From contig NC_022357.1 of NCBI RefSeq assembly GCF_000297055.2, forward strand, positions 2,305,501-2,369,500: DNA of 64,000 nt, read 5' to 3'. Positions 56,912 through 64,000 of this stretch are shown one piece after another. The first letter of the stretch is position 1. Each line of letters begins with the position of its first letter. A program made the position numbers and the translations under genes. The notes beneath the pieces were generated by a model. The model ran no database searches and was not told the origin of the DNA. It saw only the letters and a list, made by a program, of their open reading frames with translations. This stretch comes from Sulfuricella denitrificans skB26. Its GTDB lineage: Bacteria; Pseudomonadota; Gammaproteobacteria; Burkholderiales; Sulfuricellaceae.

Positions 56912-57301
56912 CTAGCCGCCGGTAAAGCGCACGATATGCCGCCGGTCGCGCTTGGTGGGACGGCCCTGGCGCTCCTCGCCATGAACAGCCTCCGCCTTCA
57001 ATTGTGCCACCAGCGCCTCGCGCGCTGAGCGGCTTGCTTCTGTTTCCCGGTAAAGCTTCGCCGCTTCGCTGGCCGGGCCGCGGCGTGGGGAAAGTCCGCA
57101 TACGACTACAATGAACTGGAACAGGCCGATTCTGATGACTAGCGTGTCGCCGATGCTGACGGCTTTCGCCGGCTTTACACGCACCCCGTTGAGATGCACC
57201 TTGCCACCTTCGACCGCCTCCGACGCCAGCGAACGCGTCTTAAAGAAACGCGCTGCCCACAACCACTTGTCGATGCGTAATTTCGTGCTGTCTTCGTTCA
57301 T
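56912..57301 (-). CDS. hslR: Hsp15 (S4-domain ribosome-associated heat-shock protein)
   Basis: The 129-residue protein (start MNEDSTKLRIDKWLWAARFF at 57301, 7 nt after the preceding stop) has the S4 domain KLRIDKWLWAARFFKTRSLA, then GGKVHLNGVRVKPAKAVSIG, and a basic C-terminal end (GRPTKRDRRHIVRFTGG). Hsp15 binds stalled 50S subunits carrying peptidyl-tRNA. An in-frame upstream start at 57319 would overlap the YuxH-type gene by 11 nt. Confidence 0.9.
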   Translation of the reverse strand: MNEDSTKLRIDKWLWAARFFKTRSLASEAVEGGKVHLNGVRVKPAKAVSIGDTLVIRIGLFQFIVVVCGLSPRRGPASEAAKLYRETEASRSAREALVAQLKAEAVHGEERQGRPTKRDRRHIVRFTGG

Positions 57302-57308
57302 ACCAATC

Positions 57309-58535
57309 TCAAGCCGCACCGCCGCTCAAGGCTTCCGCCCAGGAAATAGCTGCCAGGTGAGCACCATTAACATCTTCAGCCGTAAGCCCCAGTCCAACAG
57401 CGAGTTCGGTCATGCGCTGCGCGTCGCAGTTCTCGCAGGCTTCAGCCAGTTCGAGATAAGGTCCATAAACGCCTTCGTGCTTCAACAATGCCTGTGAAAT
57501 CGACTCCGGGACATGCAGTTTCTCGACCACATTTTCCAGCGGCGTTTCCAGGATAATTCCGAGCATGGACAGCATGCCGACGATGAACAAGTTGTCCTGT
57601 TCCTGTTTGGGCAATTTGGTCTTGCCCAACAGCTCGATGAACCGGCTGCGGGTCAGCACGGTCAGGGTCAGTGCAGGCGGAATGACGCTGCTGCCCGCGG
57701 TGTAAAGCAGAAGCGCCACCCAGCGATAAAGCTGGCGGTAGCCGACCAGGGCAAGCGCCTGGGGGATTGCCGTCACCTTGCGCGACAGCCCCATCGCCGG
57801 TGAATTGATATAACCCAGCAGCTTGACCATCAGCACCGGGTCGCGCTTGAACACCGCCTCGATCTCCGCCGCCTCAGCGTTGCGTCCGATCAGATTGAGC
57901 AACTCGGTCAGATTCATCTGGCCGGGATTGATCGCCTTTTCCGACACCGTTTCCGGACGGGCAAAATAATAACCCTGGAAACAATCAAAGCCGGCATCGT
58001 GGCAGAACTTGAAATCAGTCCCGGCCTCGACCTTTTTGGCAACCCGCCGGGCCGGGAATTTCTCCAGCCGGCCCAATACCTCGAATAGCTGGGTCGCATC
58101 GTACTCGTTGACGTCGACCTTGAAAAAATCGGCCTTGCCAAGCAGTGCATCGTCTTCCTGGAGCAGACCGCCATCGTCCAGTGCCACGCCAATCTGGCGG
58201 GCACGCAAACCATCGCAAGCGGCAAGCAGTTCAGGAGTAATGGCAGCCTTGCCATAGAGATCCAGCACCACTCGTCCATCCGGCAATAACGCCAGAAAAT
58301 CGGGGTCGAGCAACATGCTAATGTCGACGTTGATAAAGACCAGCTTGCCTTCCGGCAACCAGCCCGAATCGAGGTTGTTAAGCAAGCTGACCAGGATTTG
58401 CGCACTGGCGTTCAGATCGTCCTGCACCTTGGCGGCGGCTGCCTGCACACCAGATCGATAGAACAGCTCGTAACCGAGGATCTTGCGTTCCCGGTCGAGT
58501 ACCGGCTGTCGGCCGATGTAAGTCTGGTTCCCCAT
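57309..58535 (-). CDS. YuxH-type EAL-HDOD signal protein
   Basis: The 408 residues begin TYIGRQPVLDRERKILGYEL, the YuxH signature: a degenerate EAL domain (about 1-200, GYELFYRSG in place of EALLR, so no catalysis expected) followed by an HDOD domain (about 205-395, VMLLGYINSPAMGLSRKVT-like text VKLLGYINSPAMGLSRK, MLGIILETPLENVV). Such proteins act as adaptors in c-di-GMP pathways. It lies 41 nt behind the GAF-GGDEF-EAL gene in the same direction. Confidence 0.88.
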   Translation of the reverse strand: MGNQTYIGRQPVLDRERKILGYELFYRSGVQAAAAKVQDDLNASAQILVSLLNNLDSGWLPEGKLVFINVDISMLLDPDFLALLPDGRVVLDLYGKAAITPELLAACDGLRARQIGVALDDGGLLQEDDALLGKADFFKVDVNEYDATQLFEVLGRLEKFPARRVAKKVEAGTDFKFCHDAGFDCFQGYYFARPETVSEKAINPGQMNLTELLNLIGRNAEAAEIEAVFKRDPVLMVKLLGYINSPAMGLSRKVTAIPQALALVGYRQLYRWVALLLYTAGSSVIPPALTLTVLTRSRFIELLGKTKLPKQEQDNLFIVGMLSMLGIILETPLENVVEKLHVPESISQALLKHEGVYGPYLELAEACENCDAQRMTELAVGLGLTAEDVNGAHLAAISWAEALSGGAA

Positions 58536-58576
58536 GATTACGCCATCCTCTCTCTGATTCGCTCCATGACCAGCGA

Positions 58577-60379
58577 CTATTGTCTTGACAGAACAGGGTG
58601 CCCAAAGAAATAGCCTTGTGCCCAGTCTATTTCCAGCTCACAAAGAATATCAGCGGTATCGGCATCTTCGACAAACTCGGCTATCGTGGTCAACTGCAGA
58701 TCTTTTGCGATATCGCTAATCCGTTTGACAATCTGCCTGACGCGTTTGTCATTCAACTGTTTAATGAGGCTTCCTTCGATTTTTAGAAACGAAATCGGCA
58801 AGTCGGCCAGATACTGGAATGAAGAATAGCCACTGCCAAAATCATCAATGGCCAAGCGCATTCCAAAATCAATGAAAGGGGCAAGCTTGGCTTTGACTGC
58901 ATTGGCATCACCGAGCAATTGTCTTTCTGTAATTTCCAGCACCATAGGCTTGGTAGGGCCCAAATCCACCCCGCACGATATGCAGGCTGCCTGAGCTTCG
59001 GCAAACAAACCCTGGACCAAATCCTGATGAAGCAAAAGGTCCGCCGAGATATTGACGAAATGTGCTATATCTTGGCCACCGCTGGCAATATTAGTTGCAC
59101 AGTGACTCATGGTTTGTCTAATGATCTGGTAATCGACCAAGTGTGTTAGCTGCAATTCCATTGCCGCCGAAATAAAGTCGGTAGCCTCAATCACATTTCC
59201 GGATTCATCAATTAATCTGGCCAATGCTTCTTCAGCAACCGGCTTTCCGGTTTTCAGGTCTACAATCACCTGATATGCCGGCATCAGCCTGTTGCTTTCA
59301 ATAGCCGTGTTGAGTTTAGCCGCGATGGAATAAACCTCGCGCTTGTCCCTGGCTTCCACCACACGATTTCGTCCGGATTTCTTTGCTTCATAAAGTGCAG
59401 CATCTGCTGCCTTCAGCAGAAAGTCCGGGGTGTCACCGTCACGGGGATAGCTGGCAATCCCGATGCTTGCAGTGGTTTTAATTTTTTGATTATTGAGCTG
59501 AATTGAGAATTTTTCGATTTCTCCCCTTAGCCGTTCAGCAATCTTGAATGCGCCTCTCTCGTCCGTGTCTGGCAGGATAGCCAAAAATTCTTCGCCGCCC
59601 CACCTGCTCAACCAATCGGTTGTGCGTAACGTAATTTTTGCAGTGTCACTGACTCCGAGCAAAATCTTATCACCGATATCATGACCATAATTGTCGTTGA
59701 GCATCTTGAACCGATCCAGATCAAACAGAAGCATGCTAAAAGGTTTTGCCGATCTTTTTGCGCACGCATACTCACGGTTGACCACCTCTTGAAACGCCCT
59801 CCGATTGAGCAGGTTGGTCAAAGGATCAATCGAAGCCATTTCTTCCAGAGAAACTTTCAATCGGGCCTGATCCAGGGCCACCGTAGCTAACTGGGCAAAA
59901 GCAATGAAAGGCTCCATCCCGATCTGCTCAAAGTATTCCCGTGTATCGACGAAAACCACAATCAGCCCCCTGAAGGGCTGGTCCGGGTCACCAATCGGCA
60001 AGGTCAGTCCTTCCTGGAAACCGTATCGAATCGCCTTTTCACGCCAGATACCAAAGCTTGGATCAGAATCGATCTGTACCAGAACAGGCTCATTTTTTGC
60101 CAGAGAACGCCTGCCAGGACCTTTCATCGCTTCCGGAGAAAGATCAACCACCAGGTCACGGGTATATTCGGAAGCTCTTCCTACTGAATAAGAAGGTCTG
60201 ATCGTTTCAGAATCTGGATTGCCCAAGTACATCCATGCCAGGCAAACATGCTCAGAAGCCGCGACAATCGCATCACAGGCAGCCCTCAATACTTCCTCGG
60301 GCGTATTCCCCTGAGCCAGGCTTTTGGTAGCCATTAACAGGGCCTTATATATGGATAGCTGTTCTTGAGAGGATTCCAT
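58577..60379 (-). CDS. GAF-GGDEF-EAL c-di-GMP enzyme
   Basis: The 600 residues contain a GAF domain (about 15-170), GGDEF (about 180-345) and EAL (about 355-595). The cyclase motif is GGEEF with RTTD as inhibitory site. EAL shows EALARL, NISADLL, LEITERQLL, DDFGSGYSS, FLKIEGSLI (Glu where LKID is usual) and AEFVED, so hydrolysis is plausible but not certain. No membrane span. It is followed by the YuxH-type gene, a likely partner. Confidence 0.9.
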   Translation of the reverse strand: MESSQEQLSIYKALLMATKSLAQGNTPEEVLRAACDAIVAASEHVCLAWMYLGNPDSETIRPSYSVGRASEYTRDLVVDLSPEAMKGPGRRSLAKNEPVLVQIDSDPSFGIWREKAIRYGFQEGLTLPIGDPDQPFRGLIVVFVDTREYFEQIGMEPFIAFAQLATVALDQARLKVSLEEMASIDPLTNLLNRRAFQEVVNREYACAKRSAKPFSMLLFDLDRFKMLNDNYGHDIGDKILLGVSDTAKITLRTTDWLSRWGGEEFLAILPDTDERGAFKIAERLRGEIEKFSIQLNNQKIKTTASIGIASYPRDGDTPDFLLKAADAALYEAKKSGRNRVVEARDKREVYSIAAKLNTAIESNRLMPAYQVIVDLKTGKPVAEEALARLIDESGNVIEATDFISAAMELQLTHLVDYQIIRQTMSHCATNIASGGQDIAHFVNISADLLLHQDLVQGLFAEAQAACISCGVDLGPTKPMVLEITERQLLGDANAVKAKLAPFIDFGMRLAIDDFGSGYSSFQYLADLPISFLKIEGSLIKQLNDKRVRQIVKRISDIAKDLQLTTIAEFVEDADTADILCELEIDWAQGYFFGHPVLSRQ

Positions 60380-60477
60380 TTTAATTACTCTTATTTGGCA
60401 TACATAGGATTATGCCGGAAAGAATCGCATCGGCCATTTTTTCCTGATATGCGTCATCTTTTAGCTAGCGTTCTTCT

Positions 60478-61030
60478 TCAGGGTTGCTCAAGAATGCTGC
60501 TTCCACCAAAGCGGGAAATGACGAGAGCCTGCAACGTGGGGTGCGAGATGTCTTCGGCCACGAACCTGACCCGCGCCACCGGTTTTGTTATCTCCACCAC
60601 CGCAGCCAGATAACGTGTGGCCGTGCTTTTGCCCGCACCGGTACGGGCCGCAACCACCGCGATCACCGGCTTGCTGACCTTGAGCATGGTGTCGTTGGGT
60701 CCGAGCAGGTGAAACGAGGCGCCGCAGGAGAAGGTCAGCGCAGCAAGGTGCAACCTGTTCGTGGCGCACGTCGCTGTAGGCAAAAAACACGTCCTGCACG
60801 CCCAAGCGGCAAATCAGGTCTGACAGTTCACTTTCCGAGAAAATCGGAATGCCGGCAGGATAGCGCGGCCCCGCCAAGGTAGCAGGGTAGGTGCGATACT
60901 CGATGTAAGGAATCTGGGTGGCGGTGAACACAACCACCTCGTAACCCGTGTGGTCACGAAAAAATACGTTGAAATTGTGGAAGTCTCGCCCTGCCGCGCC
61001 GAGAATCAGGGCTTTCCGGGCGGCGCTCAT
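60478..61030 (-). pseudogene. Broken cyclic-2,3-diphosphoglycerate-synthetase-like gene
   Basis: The frame from the ATG at 61030 reads KALILGAAGRDFHNFNVFFR, TGYEVVVFTATQIPYIEYRT and GVQDVFFAYSDVRHEQ, the start of the cDPG-synthetase-like P-loop family found in many proteobacteria. At about 60750-60757 two bases are missing relative to the expected CAGGTGATGCAC, and the sequence resumes in another frame with HLAALTFSCGASFHLLGPND and VIAVVAARTGAGKST (P-loop). It then stops at 60478, where about 250 further residues would be expected. It starts 1 nt after the Hsp33 stop. Confidence 0.75.
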
Positions 61031-61031
61031 G

Positions 61032-61910
61032 TCAGTGCCGGGTTTGGCCAGCCGGGCCGGCAACGTCGCTGGCGAATACCTGCTCTGCATCCACCGCGTC
61101 GAATACGTAATGCTGGTTACAGAACTCGCAGTCGGCCTCGATGTAGCCGATTTCATCCAGCAGGGAGCGGACTTCGTCGTAGCCCAGCATGCGCAAGGTA
61201 TTGGCAACCCGCTCACGCGAGCAGGTACAACCGAAATGCACGGGCGTGCTGTCGAACAGGCGGATATCTTCCTCATGGTACAGGCGGTGGATGATCTCGC
61301 GTGCAGGCAAATCCAGCAGTTCCCGGGACTTGACGGTGGCGCCGAGATGCACAGCGCGGTTCCAGGCATCCGTATCGGCCTCCGGACCGTCGGGCATTTT
61401 CTGCAATAGCATGCCCGCCGCGCCGTGGCTATCGGCAGCGAGCCAGATCCGCGTATCGAGCTGCTCGGAGCGCTGCATGTAGTTTTCCAGCACTGCTGCC
61501 ACGCTGCCGCCTTCCAGGTCGACAATGCCCTGATAAGTCTGCCGGCCCTTCTTCGGATCGATGGTGATCACGAACCGCCCTTCACCCACCAGTTCGGGCA
61601 GTACCGCGCCTTCGGCCAGATCGCCGTCCCAGTGAGCCATGGCCCGCATCGTCAGGTCGGCGCCGCATTCCACGACCAGCAGCCTGACCGGCCCGCCTCC
61701 CTGAATTTGCATGATCAGCGAACCCGAAAATTTTAGTGTGGCGGAAAGCAGCGCGGCGGCCGCCATCAGCTCGCCGAGCACGGTGCGCAACGCCAGCGGG
61801 TAATCGCGCCGCTCCAGCACCGCCTTCCAGGTCGCATCCAGATGAATGATCTCTCCACGAACTGCGGCGTGCTCGAACATAAACCGTTGCAGACTGTCAG
61901 ATTGTTTCAA
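61032..61910 (-). CDS. hslO: Hsp33 redox-regulated chaperone
   Basis: The 292 residues match Hsp33 along the full length: an N-terminal domain (LQRFMFEHAAVRGEIIHLDA, TLKFSGSLIMQIQGGGPVRL), and the C-terminal zinc motif with CxC (FGCTCSRERV) and CxxC (DCEFCNQHYVF). Oxidation of these cysteines releases zinc and turns on chaperone activity in the cytoplasm. Confidence 0.95.
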   Translation of the reverse strand: MKQSDSLQRFMFEHAAVRGEIIHLDATWKAVLERRDYPLALRTVLGELMAAAALLSATLKFSGSLIMQIQGGGPVRLLVVECGADLTMRAMAHWDGDLAEGAVLPELVGEGRFVITIDPKKGRQTYQGIVDLEGGSVAAVLENYMQRSEQLDTRIWLAADSHGAAGMLLQKMPDGPEADTDAWNRAVHLGATVKSRELLDLPAREIIHRLYHEEDIRLFDSTPVHFGCTCSRERVANTLRMLGYDEVRSLLDEIGYIEADCEFCNQHYVFDAVDAEQVFASDVAGPAGQTRH

Positions 61911-61984
61911 ATTATTCCTCGTGGCAAAAATGCATTTGCTTTAAAATCATGTCATTCTACAGCCTTGACCCCAACGCCTTGAAT

Positions 61985-62185
61985 ATGAACCAGTCCAGAA
62001 TCGCCCATTGCATCGAAGTTCTGTGCCAGAAAGGCTGCAAGGAGGTTTCCCTGACCATTCTCGCCCTGGAGCGGGGAGAACCCATGGCAGAGGTACAGGA
62101 ACTCAACGAGGACGAACGCCAGGTTGTTCTGAATGAGCTCAAGTCCATCATGGCTGTCTATCAGGAAGACGGTACCTGCCGGTAA
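61985..62185 (+). CDS. Small conserved-looking protein, unknown
   Basis: The 66 residues read MNQSRIAHCIEVLCQKGCKE, then ILALERGEPMAEVQELNEDE and a C-terminal helix. Two or three cysteines (CIEVLCQKGC) could bind metal or be redox-active. An upstream ATG at 61949 adds 12 residues; neither start has a clear ribosome site. Divergent from hslO. Confidence 0.55.
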   Translation: MNQSRIAHCIEVLCQKGCKEVSLTILALERGEPMAEVQELNEDERQVVLNELKSIMAVYQEDGTCR

Positions 62186-62189
62186 GCGT

Positions 62190-62645
62190 TTATTTCGGCC
62201 CTGACCTGCGCCTGAACTCAAATCCGGCAATGCCTCTGACGATCTCGCTGTAAGGCAGATCCTGCAGGCTACCGAACTGCTCCTGCGCTTCCAGCACCAA
62301 ACCACGGATATCCTCCACCCGTGCCTCCCCGGCATACTCCGGTTGCAACGCGGCCTGCAGACCGAGCAGTCCACCGCACTGCACTTTCACATACTTGGCA
62401 TGGGGCAGCACCGCATCGGCATGGGTCACCTTGAGCGCGAATGCCGCGTTATGTCGCAGCATCCCGACCAGCAACGAGCAATCCCCCTGTGCCTGGGCGT
62501 CAAGGCAGTTGACGGTATCCCGCTCCGCGATATTGATACGCGTGGCTTCACGGCATGCACACCGGCAGATCAGGATCGCCTTTTCGAACGGACAGGCGAG
62601 CGGATTGGTCGCCCGATAGGCATCCTGAAAAGCTCGCTCGTCCAC
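62190..62645 (-). CDS. Cys-rich protein, unknown
   Basis: The 151 residues contain seven cysteines: LACPFEKAILICRCACREAT, TVNCLDAQ, GDCSLL and QCGG. The spacing C-x12-C-x-C-x-C suggests a metal or Fe-S site, but I know no matching family for certain. It is convergent with the small gene at 61985 (4 nt apart), and 21 nt behind the next small gene. Confidence 0.6.
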   Translation of the reverse strand: MDERAFQDAYRATNPLACPFEKAILICRCACREATRINIAERDTVNCLDAQAQGDCSLLVGMLRHNAAFALKVTHADAVLPHAKYVKVQCGGLLGLQAALQPEYAGEARVEDIRGLVLEAQEQFGSLQDLPYSEIVRGIAGFEFRRRSGPK

Positions 62646-62666
62646 GACGCCGGATCCGTCGATTAC

Positions 62667-62894
62667 TTAATAATCTTCGCCGGTCATCGGTTCCGGTTCA
62701 CGCACTTGAGTCAGCAAGTCCTCGGCTTCCAGTTCGTTCTCGGCAAAAATCACCTTGACGGCGTAGTTATCGGTCTTTGCCATGCCTGTGCGCACCGTTT
62801 TGGCAAACGCACTGGCTTCCTTGAAATTGGGGAAGGAATCAATCCTCTCCAGTTGTTTGAAGGGCGGAGTGATTTTATATACAAAATAGGGCAT
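62667..62894 (-). CDS. Small conserved-looking protein, unknown
   Basis: AGGAG lies 7 nt before the ATG. The 75 residues read MPYFVYKITPPFKQLERIDS, then FKEASAFAKTVR and VIFAENELEAEDLLTQVREP. It looks like a small alpha/beta fold with the shape of proteins that carry an FxxxxEAxxxxK helix; no function is known. Probably cotranscribed with the Cys-rich gene. Confidence 0.6.
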   Translation of the reverse strand: MPYFVYKITPPFKQLERIDSFPNFKEASAFAKTVRTGMAKTDNYAVKVIFAENELEAEDLLTQVREPEPMTGEDY

Positions 62895-63017
62895 GTGAAG
62901 CTCCTGACAGTGTCTTGAGTAATAAATGAATTATAACGGGCTTGTGACCGCAGGCAAGCCGATACGCTTCCTTGTGTTATCCATGCTGCGTGGTAAGATT
63001 TCTCTATTATTACAAAT

Positions 63018-64000
63018 ATGGCCGCAAAGACGCCAAATCAAGCCATGAACGCGGAAAATTCCCAAGCAATGACATCCAGCACGGGTAGTGCGCCCATCAA
63101 TTTCCAGGAAAAGACTTTTCTGGTCATTGACGACGCAGTCGGCATGCGATCTTCAATGCGCAACACCATCAGCACCCTGGGCGGGACGCGCATCGATATG
63201 GCGGGGAATGGCATCGAGGCCATCAACCGCCTGGAACAGCGCGCTTATGACATCATCCTGTGCGACTATGATCTGGGAGGTGGCAAGGATGGCCAGCAAT
63301 TGCTGGAGGAAGCCAAGCGCCGCAAGCTGATCAAGAACTCCACCATTTTCATGATGGTGACAGCCGAGCGCAGCTATGAAAGGATCGTCAGCGCAGCCGA
63401 GCTGGTACCCGACGATTATCTGATCAAGCCCTTTGCCGGCGAAGTCCTGCGCCTGCGGCTGGAGCGCCTGGCAGAGAAAAAATCCTATTTCTCACCCGTG
63501 TTCGCCCTCATGGATACGCAGAATTACCGCCGCGCGATCCAGGTCTGCGACGATCTGCTGAATTCCCCCAACCAGTACAAACTAGACCTGATGCGGTTGA
63601 AGGCTGAAATCTGCCTGCTGCTAGGTGACTATGACACCGCTGGCAAACTGTACAAGCAAATCCTGGCGATAAGAGAGATTCCCTGGGCGCGCATGGGTCT
63701 CGCCAAGTCCATGTACCACCAAAACAATTTCGGCGATGCCGTGAACACCTTCAAGCAGGTCACGGAAAACGCCCCGAATTACATGGAAGCCTACGACTGG
63801 CTGGCAAAATCCCATTCCGCTGCAGGCGATGAGCAGGCGGCGCAACGCGCACTGATGGCGGTGACGGAAAAGTCGCCGCGCATGCTGCAGCGGCGCAAAA
63901 TGCTCGGTGAAACGGCCTACCGCAACGACGACCTGGAAACAGCACGAGACTCCTATGAGGCGGTGCTCGAATTCGGCAAGCACTCTGCCCTCACCTCGCC
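63018..64000 (+). CDS. Partial receiver-TPR protein (C-terminus outside window)
   Basis: The frame opens at ATG 63018 (or 63045) and stays open to the right edge, 327 codons. Residues about 30-155 form a receiver (TFLVIDDAVGMRSSMRNTI, acceptor probably D83 in LCDYDLGG, then MMVTAE and DDYLIKPF). From about residue 165, TPR-like repeats follow (NYRRAIQVCDDLLNSPNQYK, GDYDTAGKLYKQIL, NNFGDAVNTFKQV). Receiver-TPR proteins are stand-alone signalling scaffolds in proteobacteria. Start uncertain, as no clear ribosome site is seen. Confidence 0.85.
   Translation, partial: MAAKTPNQAMNAENSQAMTSSTGSAPINFQEKTFLVIDDAVGMRSSMRNTISTLGGTRIDMAGNGIEAINRLEQRAYDIILCDYDLGGGKDGQQLLEEAKRRKLIKNSTIFMMVTAERSYERIVSAAELVPDDYLIKPFAGEVLRLRLERLAEKKSYFSPVFALMDTQNYRRAIQVCDDLLNSPNQYKLDLMRLKAEICLLLGDYDTAGKLYKQILAIREIPWARMGLAKSMYHQNNFGDAVNTFKQVTENAPNYMEAYDWLAKSHSAAGDEQAAQRALMAVTEKSPRMLQRRKMLGETAYRNDDLETARDSYEAVLEFGKHSALTS

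Noticed and set aside
60488-61525. 345-codon frame covering part of Hsp33 and the broken gene
   Set aside because: Its first half is the wrong frame of hslO; only the part from 61030 onward reads as a protein, and that is reported as a pseudogene.

Overview
The window looks like chromosome of a free-living, respiratory Gram-negative bacterium, most likely a betaproteobacterium. It has outer-membrane proteins (TorF-type porin, FadL, CzcC-type channel), a NarK-type nitrate transporter with a sigma-54/NtrC-like control region, Hsp33/Hsp15, RF3 and a very large number of c-di-GMP and two-component genes. The taxonomic guess is inference from gene content. No rRNA, tRNA, CRISPR array, phage gene or transposase gene was seen.

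Layout. 1-7.7 kb (minus strand): a partial polytopic PAS sensor behind a TorF-type porin; a PP2C phosphatase/Ser-Thr kinase fusion behind a nitrate transporter driven by a near-perfect -24/-12 promoter; a FadL-family channel. 7.9-12.6 kb: a cytidylate-kinase-like gene with an orphan ATP-synthase epsilon-like gene, an RsuA/RluF-like protein whose catalytic Asp appears replaced by Glu, a membrane-anchored FlgT-like coiled-coil protein and a CinA-N-type molybdopterin-binding-domain protein. 12.7-22 kb (minus): two large c-di-GMP enzymes, a histidine kinase, a FIST sensor protein, and a decayed locus where a frameshifted, 5'-truncated cheB is joined to the first part of a membrane sensor gene.

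22.6-40.2 kb (plus) is the core of the window: 13 closely packed genes, all signalling. It contains two copies of a module (receiver-PAS, HDOD, histidine kinase, response regulator), a 1318-residue PAS-PAS-GGDEF-EAL-receiver protein, an HD-GYP phosphodiesterase, an MglA-like small GTPase with the family's catalytic Arg53 and Gln82, another histidine kinase, and finally a receiver domain fused to a PilB/GspE-type assembly ATPase. No pilin, PilC or PilT gene is nearby. I infer a trans-acting control system, probably one that sets the activity or cell-pole choice of type IV pili (or another secretion-type machine).

40.3-64 kb: small unknown membrane proteins, an alpha-oxoamine synthase, a CzcCBA-type heavy-metal efflux operon divergent from its own two-component system, YgiQ radical SAM protein, a PilZ protein, RF3, Hsp15, a YuxH-type EAL-HDOD protein, a GAF-GGDEF-EAL protein, a broken cyclic-2,3-diphosphoglycerate-synthetase-like gene, Hsp33, three small conserved-looking genes, and a receiver-TPR protein that runs off the right edge.
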